From: Streptomyces althioticus
GTDB lineage: Bacteria; Actinomycetota; Actinomycetes; Streptomycetales; Streptomycetaceae
DNA: 64,000 bases
Direction: 5' to 3'
Assembly: GCA_014649355.1 (NCBI GenBank)
Contig: BMSW01000005.1
Location: 1 to 64,000 of the forward strand
The notes below the pieces were generated by a model. It was not told the origin of the DNA and did not search any database. It was given only the letters and a program-made list of their open reading frames with translations. How positions within the stretch are numbered: the first letter of the stretch is position 1; each line of letters starts with the position of its first letter. Below, in pieces: positions 18,131-25,900 of this stretch. The translations under genes and the position numbers were made by a program.

Positions 18131-18871
18131 TCAGGACCAGCGGCCGGTGCGGCCGAGCAGCAGCGCCGCCGCGGCGGTTCCCGCCGTGGACGTCCGCAGC
18201 ACACTCCGCCCCAGGCGGTACGCCCGCGCCCCCACGCTCTCGAAGAGCGCCAACTCCTCGGGGGACACCCCGCCTTCAGGGCCGACGACCAGCACGATGT
18301 CACCGGCGTCCGGCAACGGAGCCGCGGCCAACGGCTCGGTCCCACTCTCGTGCAGCACCGCCGCGAACTCAGCTTCGGCGAGAAGTGAGGCAACCCCCTT
18401 GCTCGTCGCCGCGTCCGCGACCTCCGGGAACCGCACCCGGCGCGACTGCTTGCCCGCCTCCCGGGCCGTCGCCCGCCACTTGGCGAGGGCCTTGGCGCCC
18501 CGCTCGCCCTTCCACTGGGTGATGCAGCGCGACGCCGACCAGGGCACGATCGCGTCGACGCCGACCTCGGTCATGGTCTCCACGGCCAGCTCGCCCCGGT
18601 CACCCTTGGGCAGCGCCTGCACGACGGTCAGCCGGGGCGTCTCCACCGGCTCCTCGACGACCTCGCCGAGCCGGACGATCAGCCGGTCCTTGCCCTCGGT
18701 GCCGTCCACCTCGCCCGCGGCCCAGCGGCCCGCGCCGTCGGTGAGGACGACCTCCTCACCGGCCCGCAGCCGCTTCACGGCGACGGCGTGTCGGCCCTCG
18801 GGGCCGTCCAGGACGTAGCGGCCGGTGCCGTGCGTGTCGAAGTCCTCGACGACGAAGACGGGGGCGGTCAT
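18131..18871 (-). CDS. rsmE: 16S rRNA m3U1498 methyltransferase RsmE (246 aa)
   Basis: The protein has an N-terminal PUA-like part (VFVVEDFDTHGTGRYVLDGPEGRHA with the HA of the RNA-binding loop) and a C-terminal SPOUT knot: LVVGPEGGVSPEELALFE and YRLGRSVLRTSTAGTAA, the SAM-binding trefoil motifs. It methylates U1498 of 16S rRNA in the small subunit. The ATG at 18871 overlaps the TGA of the flavoprotein upstream (ATGA), so it is translationally coupled to it. Confidence 0.94.
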   Translation of the reverse strand: MTAPVFVVEDFDTHGTGRYVLDGPEGRHAVAVKRLRAGEEVVLTDGAGRWAAGEVDGTEGKDRLIVRLGEVVEEPVETPRLTVVQALPKGDRGELAVETMTEVGVDAIVPWSASRCITQWKGERGAKALAKWRATAREAGKQSRRVRFPEVADAATSKGVASLLAEAEFAAVLHESGTEPLAAAPLPDAGDIVLVVGPEGGVSPEELALFESVGARAYRLGRSVLRTSTAGTAAAALLLGRTGRWS

Positions 18872-19941
18872 CGGGCGCCTCCGGCCGACAACGCTGTCCG
18901 GGCGGCGGCCAGTTCGGCGGCCAGGACCTCCACGAGCTGTCCGGCGGGCAGTTCGCGGGCCATCCGGTGGCCCTGCCCCGCCCACAGCGCGAGCCCCTGC
19001 GCGTCCCCGGCCTTGGCGGCGGCCTTGCGCAGGGGCGCGGTGAGGTGGTGGACCTCCGGGTAGGCGGCGGGCGCGTACGGTCCGTGCTCGCGCAGGAAGC
19101 GGTTGACCAGGGCGCGGGCCGGCCGGCCGGTGAACGCGCGGGTCAGCTCGGTGCGGGCGAAGAGGGGGTTCGTGAGGGCCTGCTTGTGCAGGGCGTGCGC
19201 GCCGGACTCGTGGGCGGCGACGAAGGCGGTGCCCAGCTGGGCCGCGCTCGCGCCGGCGGCGCACACGGCGGCGATCTGGCCGCCGCGCATGATGCCTCCG
19301 GCGGCGACGATCGGGATGCCCACGGACTCGCGGACCTGGGCGACGAGGGACAGCAGTCCGATCCCGCTGCCGTCCGTCTCGGGGACGTCCCGGTGGGTGC
19401 CCTGGTGGCCGCCGGCCTCGACGCCCTGGGCGATCACCACGTCCGCGCCGACCCGTTCCACGGCGCGCGCCTCCTCGGCGGTCGTCGCGGTGACGAAGGC
19501 GAGGGTGCCGACGCGGTGCAGCGAGTCGATCACCTCGCGGGCCGGCACGCCGAAGTGGAACGACACGACCGGCACGGGGTTGTCGAGCAGCACGGCGAGC
19601 TTGGCGTCGTAGCCGTCGTCGCCGCAGCTCTCGGGGTCGCCCAGCTCGGTCTCGTACCAGGAGGCCTCGCCGGCCAGCTGGTGGGCGTAGACGTCCACGG
19701 CGGCCGGGTCGGCCGTCTCGGGCTGGGGCAGGAAGAGGTTGACGCCGAAGGGGCGGGAGGTGAGTCCCCGCAGCTGCTTGATCTCCTGGTACATCCCGTC
19801 CGCGGTCTTGTACCCGGCGGCCAGGAAACCGAGCCCGCCCGCGTCGGACACGGCGGCGGCGAGCTGCGGCACCGATACGCCGCCCGCCATGGGCGCCTGC
19901 ACGATCGGGTGCGGGAAGAGATCGGTCAGTACGGAGGACAT
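18868..19941 (-). CDS. Nitronate monooxygenase-like FMN flavoprotein (357 aa)
   Basis: A TIM-barrel FMN enzyme of the 2-nitropropane dioxygenase/NMO family: PIVQAPMAGGVSVPQLAAAVSDAGGLGFL at the N-terminus, VVSFHFG in the middle, AQGVEAGGHQG with the catalytic-region His, and PIVAAGGI plus GTAFVAAHES near the phosphate-binding site. Family members oxidise nitronates or serve related redox roles. It is followed, with ATGA overlap, by rsmE, and lies downstream of dnaJ2 beyond the tandem-repeat region. The physiological substrate is unknown. Confidence 0.85.
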   Translation of the reverse strand: MSSVLTDLFPHPIVQAPMAGGVSVPQLAAAVSDAGGLGFLAAGYKTADGMYQEIKQLRGLTSRPFGVNLFLPQPETADPAAVDVYAHQLAGEASWYETELGDPESCGDDGYDAKLAVLLDNPVPVVSFHFGVPAREVIDSLHRVGTLAFVTATTAEEARAVERVGADVVIAQGVEAGGHQGTHRDVPETDGSGIGLLSLVAQVRESVGIPIVAAGGIMRGGQIAAVCAAGASAAQLGTAFVAAHESGAHALHKQALTNPLFARTELTRAFTGRPARALVNRFLREHGPYAPAAYPEVHHLTAPLRKAAAKAGDAQGLALWAGQGHRMARELPAGQLVEVLAAELAAARTALSAGGAR

Positions 19942-20107
19942 GACCGCATGTTGTCACGTCCCCCGACCAACTCCGAATTGACCCTTCCCCTTGGCATAAG
20001 CCACTTTTCGCCGGGCCGCCGACGTGGTCGGCGGCCCAGGACGAGGGCCGGGACCAACGCCCGTCGGGCTGCCGCACGGTGCGCCGAGCCGCCCCCGGCG
20101 TACGGCG

Positions 20108-20487
20108 CTCAGCGCCCGTTGAAGGCGTCCTTCAACCGCGAGAACAACCCCTGCTGCCCCGGCTGACCGTGCTGACCCGGGGACGACCCCCGAACCCCCG
20201 GCAGGAGGGCCCGGCCGCCGCCCGGCGCCCAGCACTCAACGCCCGTTGAACGCGTCCTTCAACCGCGAGAACAACCCCTGCTGCCCCGGCTGACCGTGCC
20301 GACCCGGGGGCGACCCCCGAACCCCCGGCAGGAGAGCCCGGCCGCCGCCCGGCGCCCAGCACTCAACGCCCGTTGAACGCGTCCTTCAACCGCGAGAACA
20401 GCCCCTGCTGCCCCGGCTGACCGTGCTGACCCGGGGGCGACCCCCGGACCCCGGCAGGAGGGCCCGGCCGCCGCCCGGCGTCCAGCG
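20108..20487. repeat. Three tandem ~127-bp copies of the dnaJ2 3' end
   Basis: Units begin at 20108, 20235 and 20362 (127, 127 and 126 bp) and abut the dnaJ2 stop region at 20488. The first ~58 bp of each unit repeat the last ~18 codons and stop of dnaJ2 (minus strand, encoding [18 protein letters not shown]). The remaining ~69 bp repeat a G+C-rich spacer. Units differ by only a few substitutions and one deletion. The whole 547-bp interval 19942-20488 contains no other gene. These are truncated gene-end duplications, not separate genes. Confidence 0.92.
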
Positions 20488-20488
20488 C

Positions 20489-21628
20489 TCAGCGCCCGTT
20501 GAAAGCGTCCTTCAACCGCGAGAACAACCCCTGCTGCCCCGGCTGGAACTGCCCCGTGGGCCGTTCCTCGCCGCGCAGCTTGGCCAGCTCGCGGAGCAGG
20601 CGCTCCTGCTCCGGGTCCAGCTTGGTCGGGGTCTGCACCTCGACGTGCACGATGAGGTCGCCTCGGCCGCCGCCGCGCAGGTGGGTGACGCCCCGGCCGT
20701 GCAGCGGGATCGACTGGCCGGACTGGGTGCCGGGCCGGATGTCGACCTCCTCCAGGCCGTCCAGCGTCTCCAGCGGCACCTTGGTGCCGAGCGCCGCCGC
20801 CGTCATCGGCAGCGTGACCGTGCAGTGCAGGTCGTCGCCGCGCCGCTGGAACTGCGCGTGCGGCAGCTCGTGGATCTCGACGTACAGGTCGCCGGCGGGG
20901 CCGCCGCCGGGGCCGACCTCGCCCTCGCCCGCCAGCTGGATCCGCGTGCCGTTGTCGACACCGGCCGGGATCTTGACCGTGAGCGTGCGGCGGGAGCGGA
21001 CCCGGCCGTCGCCCGCGCACTCCGGGCAGGGCGTGGGCACGACCGTGCCGAAGCCCTGGCACTGCGGGCAGGGGCGCGAGGTCATGACCTGGCCCAGGAA
21101 GGACCGGGTGACCTGCGAGACCTCACCGCGACCGCGGCACATGTCACAGGTCTGCGCGGTGGTGCCGGGCGCGGCGCCCTCGCCGCTGCACGTGGTGCAG
21201 ACGACGGCCGTGTCGACCTGGATGTCCTTGGTCGTGCCGAAGGCGGCCTCGTCCAGCTCCACCTCGATCCGGATCATCGCGTCCTGGCCGCGGCGGGTGC
21301 GCGAGCGCGGCCCGCGCTGCGACGCCGTGCCGAAGAACGCGTCCATGATGTCGGAGAAGTTGCCGAAGCCCCCGGCCCCGAAGCCGCCCGCGCCGCCGGC
21401 GCCTCCGGCCTGCGAGAGCGGGTCGCCGCCGAGGTCGTAGACCTGCTTCTTCTGCGGGTCCGACAGCACCTCGTATGCGGCGTTGATCTCCTTGAACCGC
21501 TCCTGGGTCTTCGGATCCGGATTGACGTCCGGATGCAGCTCGCGGGCGAGCCGCCGGAAGGCCTTCTTGATCTCTTCCTGCGACGCGTCGCGGCGTACGC
21601 CGAGTACGGCGTAGTAGTCCGTGGCCAC
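20489..21628 (-). CDS. dnaJ: Chaperone DnaJ, second copy type (DnaJ2, 379 aa)
   Basis: A type I J-protein: J domain 1-70 with the HPD tripeptide (ELHPDVNPD), a G/F linker ([17 protein letters not shown]), four CxxCxGxG zinc repeats ([32 protein letters not shown]) and a C-terminal substrate-binding domain. It stimulates DnaK ATPase and delivers clients. Directly downstream of hrcA (20 bases between hrcA's open frame end and its start), it is controlled by HrcA through the CIRCE site, unlike the HspR-controlled dnaK-operon DnaJ of Streptomyces (established). Its last ~18 codons are duplicated three times in the following 380 bp. Confidence 0.95.
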   Translation of the reverse strand: MATDYYAVLGVRRDASQEEIKKAFRRLARELHPDVNPDPKTQERFKEINAAYEVLSDPQKKQVYDLGGDPLSQAGGAGGAGGFGAGGFGNFSDIMDAFFGTASQRGPRSRTRRGQDAMIRIEVELDEAAFGTTKDIQVDTAVVCTTCSGEGAAPGTTAQTCDMCRGRGEVSQVTRSFLGQVMTSRPCPQCQGFGTVVPTPCPECAGDGRVRSRRTLTVKIPAGVDNGTRIQLAGEGEVGPGGGPAGDLYVEIHELPHAQFQRRGDDLHCTVTLPMTAAALGTKVPLETLDGLEEVDIRPGTQSGQSIPLHGRGVTHLRGGGRGDLIVHVEVQTPTKLDPEQERLLRELAKLRGEERPTGQFQPGQQGLFSRLKDAFNGR

Positions 21629-22645
21629 CTATGACTCCGCCAGGATCTGTCCGACGTACCGTGCCACTGCGCGTACCGCTCCCATCGTTCCGGGGTAGTC
21701 CATGCGGGTCGGTCCGACCACGCCGAGCTTGGCGACAGCCTCGCCGCCCGAACCGTAGCCGACCGACACGACGGACGTGGAGTTGAGTCCTTCGTGGGCG
21801 TTCTCGTGACCGATCCGTACGGTCACACCCGGATCCTGCGCCTCGCCGAGCAGCTTGAGGAGCACGACCTGCTCCTCCAGCGCCTCCAGGACGGGCCGGA
21901 TCGTGAGGGGGAAGTCGTGGCCGAAGCGGGTGAGGTTGGCGGTACCGCCGATCATCAGCCGCTCCTCGTTCTCCTCGACGAGCGTCTCCAGGAGGGTGGA
22001 GAGCACCGTGGAGACCGTACCGCGGTCGTCGGCCTCGAAGGCCTCCGGGAGGTCCTCCACCAGACCGGGCACATCGGTGAACCGGCGGCCCGCGACCCGG
22101 CTGTTGAGCCGCGCCCGCAGGTCGGCCAGGGACGCCTCCCCGAACGGCGCCGGGCAGTCGACCATCCGCTGCTCGACCCGGCCGGTGTCGGTGATCAGCA
22201 CCAGCATCAGCCGCGCCGGGGCGAGGGCCAGCAGCTCCACGTGCCGCACCGTCGAACGGGTCAGCGACGGGTACTGCACCACGGCGACCTGCCGGGTGAG
22301 CTGCGCGAGCAGCCGCACCGTCCGGGCCACGACGTCGTCGAGGTCGACGGCGCCCTCGAGGAAGTTCTGGATGGCCCGCCGCTCGGGCGGGCTCATCGGC
22401 TTGACGCCGGCGAGCTTGTCGACGAACAGCCGGTAGCCCTTGTCGGTGGGGATGCGCCCGGCGCTGGTGTGAGGCTGGGCGATGAAGCCCTCCTCCTCCA
22501 GGGCCGCCATGTCGTTGCGCACGGTGGCCGGGGAGACGCCGAGGTTGTGCCGCTCGGTGAGGGCCTTCGACCCGACGGGCTCCTCGGTGCCGACGTAGTC
22601 CTGGACGATCGCGCGCAACACCTGGAGCCTGCGTTCACTGAGCAT
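21629..22645 (-). CDS. hrcA: Heat-inducible transcriptional repressor HrcA (338 aa)
   Basis: The N-terminal winged-helix ([14 protein letters not shown], then [20 protein letters not shown]) is followed by the HrcA core with [26 protein letters not shown] and the GAF-like C-terminus ending [22 protein letters not shown]. It represses class I heat-shock genes by binding CIRCE and needs GroEL for activity. ATG 22645 has GGAGG about 8 nt upstream. The CIRCE operator lies 39 bp before the start, so the hrcA-dnaJ2 operon is autoregulated. Confidence 0.96.
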   Translation of the reverse strand: MLSERRLQVLRAIVQDYVGTEEPVGSKALTERHNLGVSPATVRNDMAALEEEGFIAQPHTSAGRIPTDKGYRLFVDKLAGVKPMSPPERRAIQNFLEGAVDLDDVVARTVRLLAQLTRQVAVVQYPSLTRSTVRHVELLALAPARLMLVLITDTGRVEQRMVDCPAPFGEASLADLRARLNSRVAGRRFTDVPGLVEDLPEAFEADDRGTVSTVLSTLLETLVEENEERLMIGGTANLTRFGHDFPLTIRPVLEALEEQVVLLKLLGEAQDPGVTVRIGHENAHEGLNSTSVVSVGYGSGGEAVAKLGVVGPTRMDYPGTMGAVRAVARYVGQILAES

Positions 22646-22683
22646 CGCGCACACCTCCAGCTGGCTTCCGCCCGGTAACGGCC

Positions 22684-22710
22684 CTGGCACTCTTCGCACG
22701 CGAGTGCCAG
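22684..22710. promoter_or_regulatory. CIRCE operator (HrcA binding site)
   Basis: CTGGCACTC and GAGTGCCAG form perfect 9-bp half-sites with exactly 9 nt between. This is the CIRCE layout, with CTG/CAG replacing the TTA/TAA ends of the consensus. It lies upstream of hrcA-dnaJ2. Confidence 0.93.
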
Positions 22711-22794
22711 ACTTCCCCGGCCCAGTGTACGGCCGGGGGGTACGACGTCGGCAAGGCCGGTCCGCGCGGTGGTGCCGGGCGACGTCGTCCCCGC

Positions 22795-22800
22795 TAGCGT
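22795..22800 (+). promoter_or_regulatory. Candidate -10 for a leaderless MBL-hydrolase mRNA
   Basis: TAGCGT is followed by 7 nt and the ATG at 22808, without a ribosome-binding site. Confidence 0.4.
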
Positions 22801-22807
22801 CCCGGTC

Positions 22808-23536
22808 ATGACCGTGACTTGGGAAGAGTCGGGATGGGAGCAACTGGCGCCGGGGGTCGGGCGGCGCCGGCTTCCGGGGTGGGACTGCACCGCGGGGCTC
22901 GTGCTGGGCGCGGACGGCGTCCTGGCCGTCGACGCGGGCTCGTCCCTCGCGGAGGGCGCGCGGTTGCGGACCGGGGCGCGGGAGCTGACCGGCCGCCGTG
23001 TGACACATCTCGCGCTCACCCATCCCCACTTCGACCACGTCCTGGGGGCGCCGGCGTTCGCGGACGCGGAGGTGTACGGCGCGGTCGGCCTGGACGTCGC
23101 GCTCACCGGGCGGGGGCGGGAGGAGCTGCGGGCGGACGCGGTGCGCTGGGGCCTCGACCCTGCGGCGGCCGCGGAGGCGGTGGCGGCGCTGGTCCCGCCC
23201 CGGCACGCGGTGTCCGGCGAGTGGACGCTGGACCTGGGTGGCGGCCGCCGGGCGCTGCTGGCGAACGTGGGGCCCGGCCACACCGCGTACGACCTGGCGG
23301 TGCTGGTGCCCGGCGACCCCGAGGTGGTGTTCTGCGGCGACCTGGTCGAGGAGTCGGACGAGCCGCAGGCGGGTCCGGACGCCGTGCCGTCCCGCTGGCC
23401 GGCCGCGCTGGACCGGCTGCTGCGGCTGGGCGGCGAGGACGCGGTGTACGTCCCCGGCCACGGCGCGGCGGTCGACGCGGCGTTCGTACGGGCCCAGCGG
23501 GACGCGCTGGCGGCGCGGTTCGGCGTGTCGGAGTGA
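22808..23536 (+). CDS. MBL-fold metallo-hydrolase (242 aa)
   Basis: The zinc motif THPHFDH (about residues 69-75) is the HxHxDH signature of the metallo-beta-lactamase superfamily; the remaining ligands are supplied by [20 protein letters not shown] and the C-terminal VPGHG. The layout resembles small glyoxalase-II-like or general hydrolases. No specific substrate can be assigned. It is divergent from hrcA and followed 34 bp later by the DUF3097 gene. The ATG at 22808 is used because the earlier in-frame start lies in the promoter. Confidence 0.82.
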   Translation: MTVTWEESGWEQLAPGVGRRRLPGWDCTAGLVLGADGVLAVDAGSSLAEGARLRTGARELTGRRVTHLALTHPHFDHVLGAPAFADAEVYGAVGLDVALTGRGREELRADAVRWGLDPAAAAEAVAALVPPRHAVSGEWTLDLGGGRRALLANVGPGHTAYDLAVLVPGDPEVVFCGDLVEESDEPQAGPDAVPSRWPAALDRLLRLGGEDAVYVPGHGAAVDAAFVRAQRDALAARFGVSE

Positions 23537-23557
23537 TCACCGCACGGGTGTTCCTCG

Positions 23558-23563
23558 TATCGT
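23558..23563 (+). promoter_or_regulatory. Candidate -10 for a leaderless DUF3097 mRNA
   Basis: TATCGT is followed by 7 nt and the ATG at 23571; no Shine-Dalgarno sequence is present. It would give the gene its own start site although the previous gene ends only 22 bp earlier. Confidence 0.4.
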
Positions 23564-23570
23564 CGGCAGA

Positions 23571-24377
23571 ATGCGCCAGTACTCCGCCGATCTGACCCCT
23601 CCGTGGAAGAAGCCGCAGTCCGTCCCCGAGGTGCCGGCCGAGCCGGGCCTCGTGGTGGAGGAGCCCGGCACCGGGTTCTGCGGCGCGGTGATCCGCTGCG
23701 AGGCCGGCACGGTGACCCTGGAGGACCGCTTCGGCAAGCACCGGGTGTTCCCGCTGGAGCCGCGCGGTTTCCTGCTGGAGGGCCGCGTGGTCACCCTGGT
23801 CCGCCCCTCCTCCGGCCCGGCCCGCCCCACCCGCACGGCGTCCGGCTCGGTCGCCGTCCCCGGCGCGCGGGCACGCGTGGCCCGCGCGGGGCGCATCTAC
23901 GTCGAGGGCCGGCACGACGCCGAGCTGGTCGAGAAGGTGTGGGGCGACGACCTGCGGATCGAGGGGGTGGTCGTGGAGTACCTGGAGGGCGTGGACGACC
24001 TCCCGTCGATCGTCGACGCCTTCGCGCCCGGGCCCGACGCGCGGCTCGGGGTGCTGGTGGACCACCTGGTGCCCGGCACCAAGGAGTGGCGGATCGCCCA
24101 GGGGGTGACGAGCGAGCACGCGCTGGTGGTGGGGCATCCGTACATCGACATCTGGGAGGCCGTGAAGCCGGCGTCGGTGGGGATCGAGGCGTGGCCTCGG
24201 GTGCCGCGGGGGGTGGACTGGAAGACGGGGGTGTGCGAGGCGCTGGGGTGGCGGGTCGCGAACACGGGCGAGGCGTGGAAACGGATTCTGGACTCCGTCC
24301 ACTCGTACAAGGATCTTGAGCCTCAGCTCCTGGGACGGGTGGAGGAACTGATCGACTTCGTGACGGCCCCGTCGTAA
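23571..24377 (+). CDS. DUF3097 family protein (268 aa)
   Basis: An actinobacterial conserved protein of unknown function. The N-terminal ~90 residues contain a small beta domain (GFCGAVIRCEAGTVTLEDRFGKHRVFPLEP). The C-terminal part begins IYVEGRHDAELVEKVWGDDLR, which resembles the acidic TOPRIM strand (EGxxD...) and continues with VLVDHL, a second acidic motif. A TOPRIM-like metal-binding role is therefore possible (inference). No signal peptide or membrane segment. It sits after the MBL hydrolase and converges on hemW, with a strong hairpin between. Confidence 0.85.
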   Translation: MRQYSADLTPPWKKPQSVPEVPAEPGLVVEEPGTGFCGAVIRCEAGTVTLEDRFGKHRVFPLEPRGFLLEGRVVTLVRPSSGPARPTRTASGSVAVPGARARVARAGRIYVEGRHDAELVEKVWGDDLRIEGVVVEYLEGVDDLPSIVDAFAPGPDARLGVLVDHLVPGTKEWRIAQGVTSEHALVVGHPYIDIWEAVKPASVGIEAWPRVPRGVDWKTGVCEALGWRVANTGEAWKRILDSVHSYKDLEPQLLGRVEELIDFVTAPS

Positions 24378-24465
24378 GGACCGGTTTCCTCGCCCCCGCC
24401 GCCCCTTCCCGTCCCGTCGGGGGCTGCGCCCCCAGACCCCCCTTGTCGGCCCTGGCGGGCCTCGT

Positions 24466-24540
24466 CCTCAAACGCCGGACGGGCTGAAATCAGCCCCTCC
24501 GGCGTTTGAGGAGCGGGGTCCGGGGCGGAGCCCCGGGTCG
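24466..24540. repeat. Streptomyces intergenic hairpin repeat
   Basis: A 22-nt arm at 24466-24487 pairs with 24490-24511 with a single mismatch; the arms carry AACGCCGG and CCGGCGTT. A conserved G+C-rich tail (GAGCGGGGTCCGGGGCGGAG) follows to about 24540. The element lies between the convergent DUF3097 and hemW genes and probably acts as a two-way terminator. A degenerate partial copy lies at 18080-18128. Confidence 0.85.
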
Positions 24541-24576
24541 GGTACGGGAAGGGGCGGCGGGGGCGAAACCCTCTGG

Positions 24577-25809
24577 TCAGTCGACCAGGTCGCGGACCAC
24601 CGCGTCCGCCAGCAGCCGCCCCCGCAGGGTGAGGGCCGCACGGCCCTCCGCGAAGGGCTCGGGGCGGAGCAGGCCGTCAGACAGCGCGCGGTCGGCCGCC
24701 GCACGCCCCTCCTCCCGGAGTAGATCCAACGGCACCCCGTCCAGAAGCCGCAGCTCCAGCAGAATCCGCTCCACCCGCCGGTCCTCGACCGACAGCACCT
24801 CCCGCCCGGCCCCCGGCGACCTCCCCTCCGCCAGCGCCGCCGCATACGCACCGGGGTGCTTGACGTTCCACCACCGCACCCCACCGACGTGGGAGTGGGC
24901 TCCCGGCCCGGCCCCCCACCAGTCCGCACCCCGCCAGTACAGCTCGTTGTGCAGGCAGCGCGACGCCTCCGAGGTCGCCCAGTTCGACACCTCGTACCAG
25001 GAGAAGCCCGCCCGCGACAGCATCTCCTCGGCGATGAGGTACCGGTCCGCGTGGACGTCGTCGTCCGTCATCGGCACCTCCCCCCGCCGGATCCGCCGGG
25101 CCAGCTGTGTGCCCTCCTCGACGATCAGCGCGTACGCGCTGACATGGTCGGGCCCCGCCCCGATCGCCGCGTCCAGCGAGGCGCGCCAGTCGTCGTCCGA
25201 CTCCCCGGGCGTGCCGTAGATCAGGTCCAGATTGACGTGGTCGAACCCGGCCGCCCGCGCCTCGGCGACGCACGCCTCGGGCCGGCCGGGGGTGTGCGTG
25301 CGGTCGAGGATCTTCAGTACGTGCTGCCGGGCGCTCTGCATGCCGAAGGAGATCCGGTTGAAGCCGCCGGCCCGCAGCTCGGCGAGGTAGGCGGGGTCGA
25401 CGGACTCGGGGTTGGCCTCCGTCGTGACCTCGGCGTCCGGCGCCAGCCCGAACTCCTCGCGGATCGCGCCCAGCATCCGTACCAGGTCGCCGGCGGCGAG
25501 CAGGGTGGGCGTGCCTCCGCCGACGAACACCGTGCGGACCGGCCGCGGGTCGTCGCCGAGCACCTTGCGGGCCAGCCGGATCTCGTCGACGAGGGTCTCG
25601 GCGTAGTTGTCGCGGGAGGCCAGCACGCCGCCGGTGCCGCGCAGCTCGGTCGCGGTGTAGGTGTTGAAGTCGCAGTAGCCGCAGCGGGTCGCGCAGTACG
25701 GGACGTGCAGGTAGAACCCGAGGGGGCGGTCGGCCGCCCCGGCGAGCGCGGACGCGGGCAGCGCGCCGTCGGCGGGGACGGGCTCGCCGTCGGGGAGTGC
25801 GGAAGGCAT
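24577..25809 (-). CDS. hemW: HemW-like radical SAM protein (410 aa)
   Basis: The radical-SAM cluster motif C39-xxx-C43-xx-C46 sits in HVPYCATRCGYCDFNTYT; the GGTP motif (FVGGGTPTLL) and HNELYWRGADWWGAGPGAHS, which favours HemW over HemN, are present. HemW is a heme chaperone rather than the coproporphyrinogen oxidase that older annotations claim (established). The start is uncertain between ATG 25809 and ATG 25818. An 18-bp direct repeat lies upstream at ~25853-25890, before the phosphatase gene. Confidence 0.92.
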   Translation of the reverse strand: MPSALPDGEPVPADGALPASALAGAADRPLGFYLHVPYCATRCGYCDFNTYTATELRGTGGVLASRDNYAETLVDEIRLARKVLGDDPRPVRTVFVGGGTPTLLAAGDLVRMLGAIREEFGLAPDAEVTTEANPESVDPAYLAELRAGGFNRISFGMQSARQHVLKILDRTHTPGRPEACVAEARAAGFDHVNLDLIYGTPGESDDDWRASLDAAIGAGPDHVSAYALIVEEGTQLARRIRRGEVPMTDDDVHADRYLIAEEMLSRAGFSWYEVSNWATSEASRCLHNELYWRGADWWGAGPGAHSHVGGVRWWNVKHPGAYAAALAEGRSPGAGREVLSVEDRRVERILLELRLLDGVPLDLLREEGRAAADRALSDGLLRPEPFAEGRAALTLRGRLLADAVVRDLVD

Positions 25810-25900
25810 GTGCTCCATTGTCCCGCACCGCGCGCGATCCCCTTCCGCCCACCTGTAGGGCCGCACTCGGCTGTAGGGCCGCACTCGGCTGTACGGCCTC

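Noticed and set aside
20108..20487. Insertion sequence or MITE
   Set aside because: The units match the end of dnaJ2 itself and abut it directly; there are no terminal inverted repeats or target duplications.
20132..21062. Open frames of 76-267 aa across the dnaJ2 tandem repeats
   Set aside because: They are alternative frames of the repeated dnaJ2 end and G+C-rich spacer, made of Gly/Arg/Ala strings without start signals.
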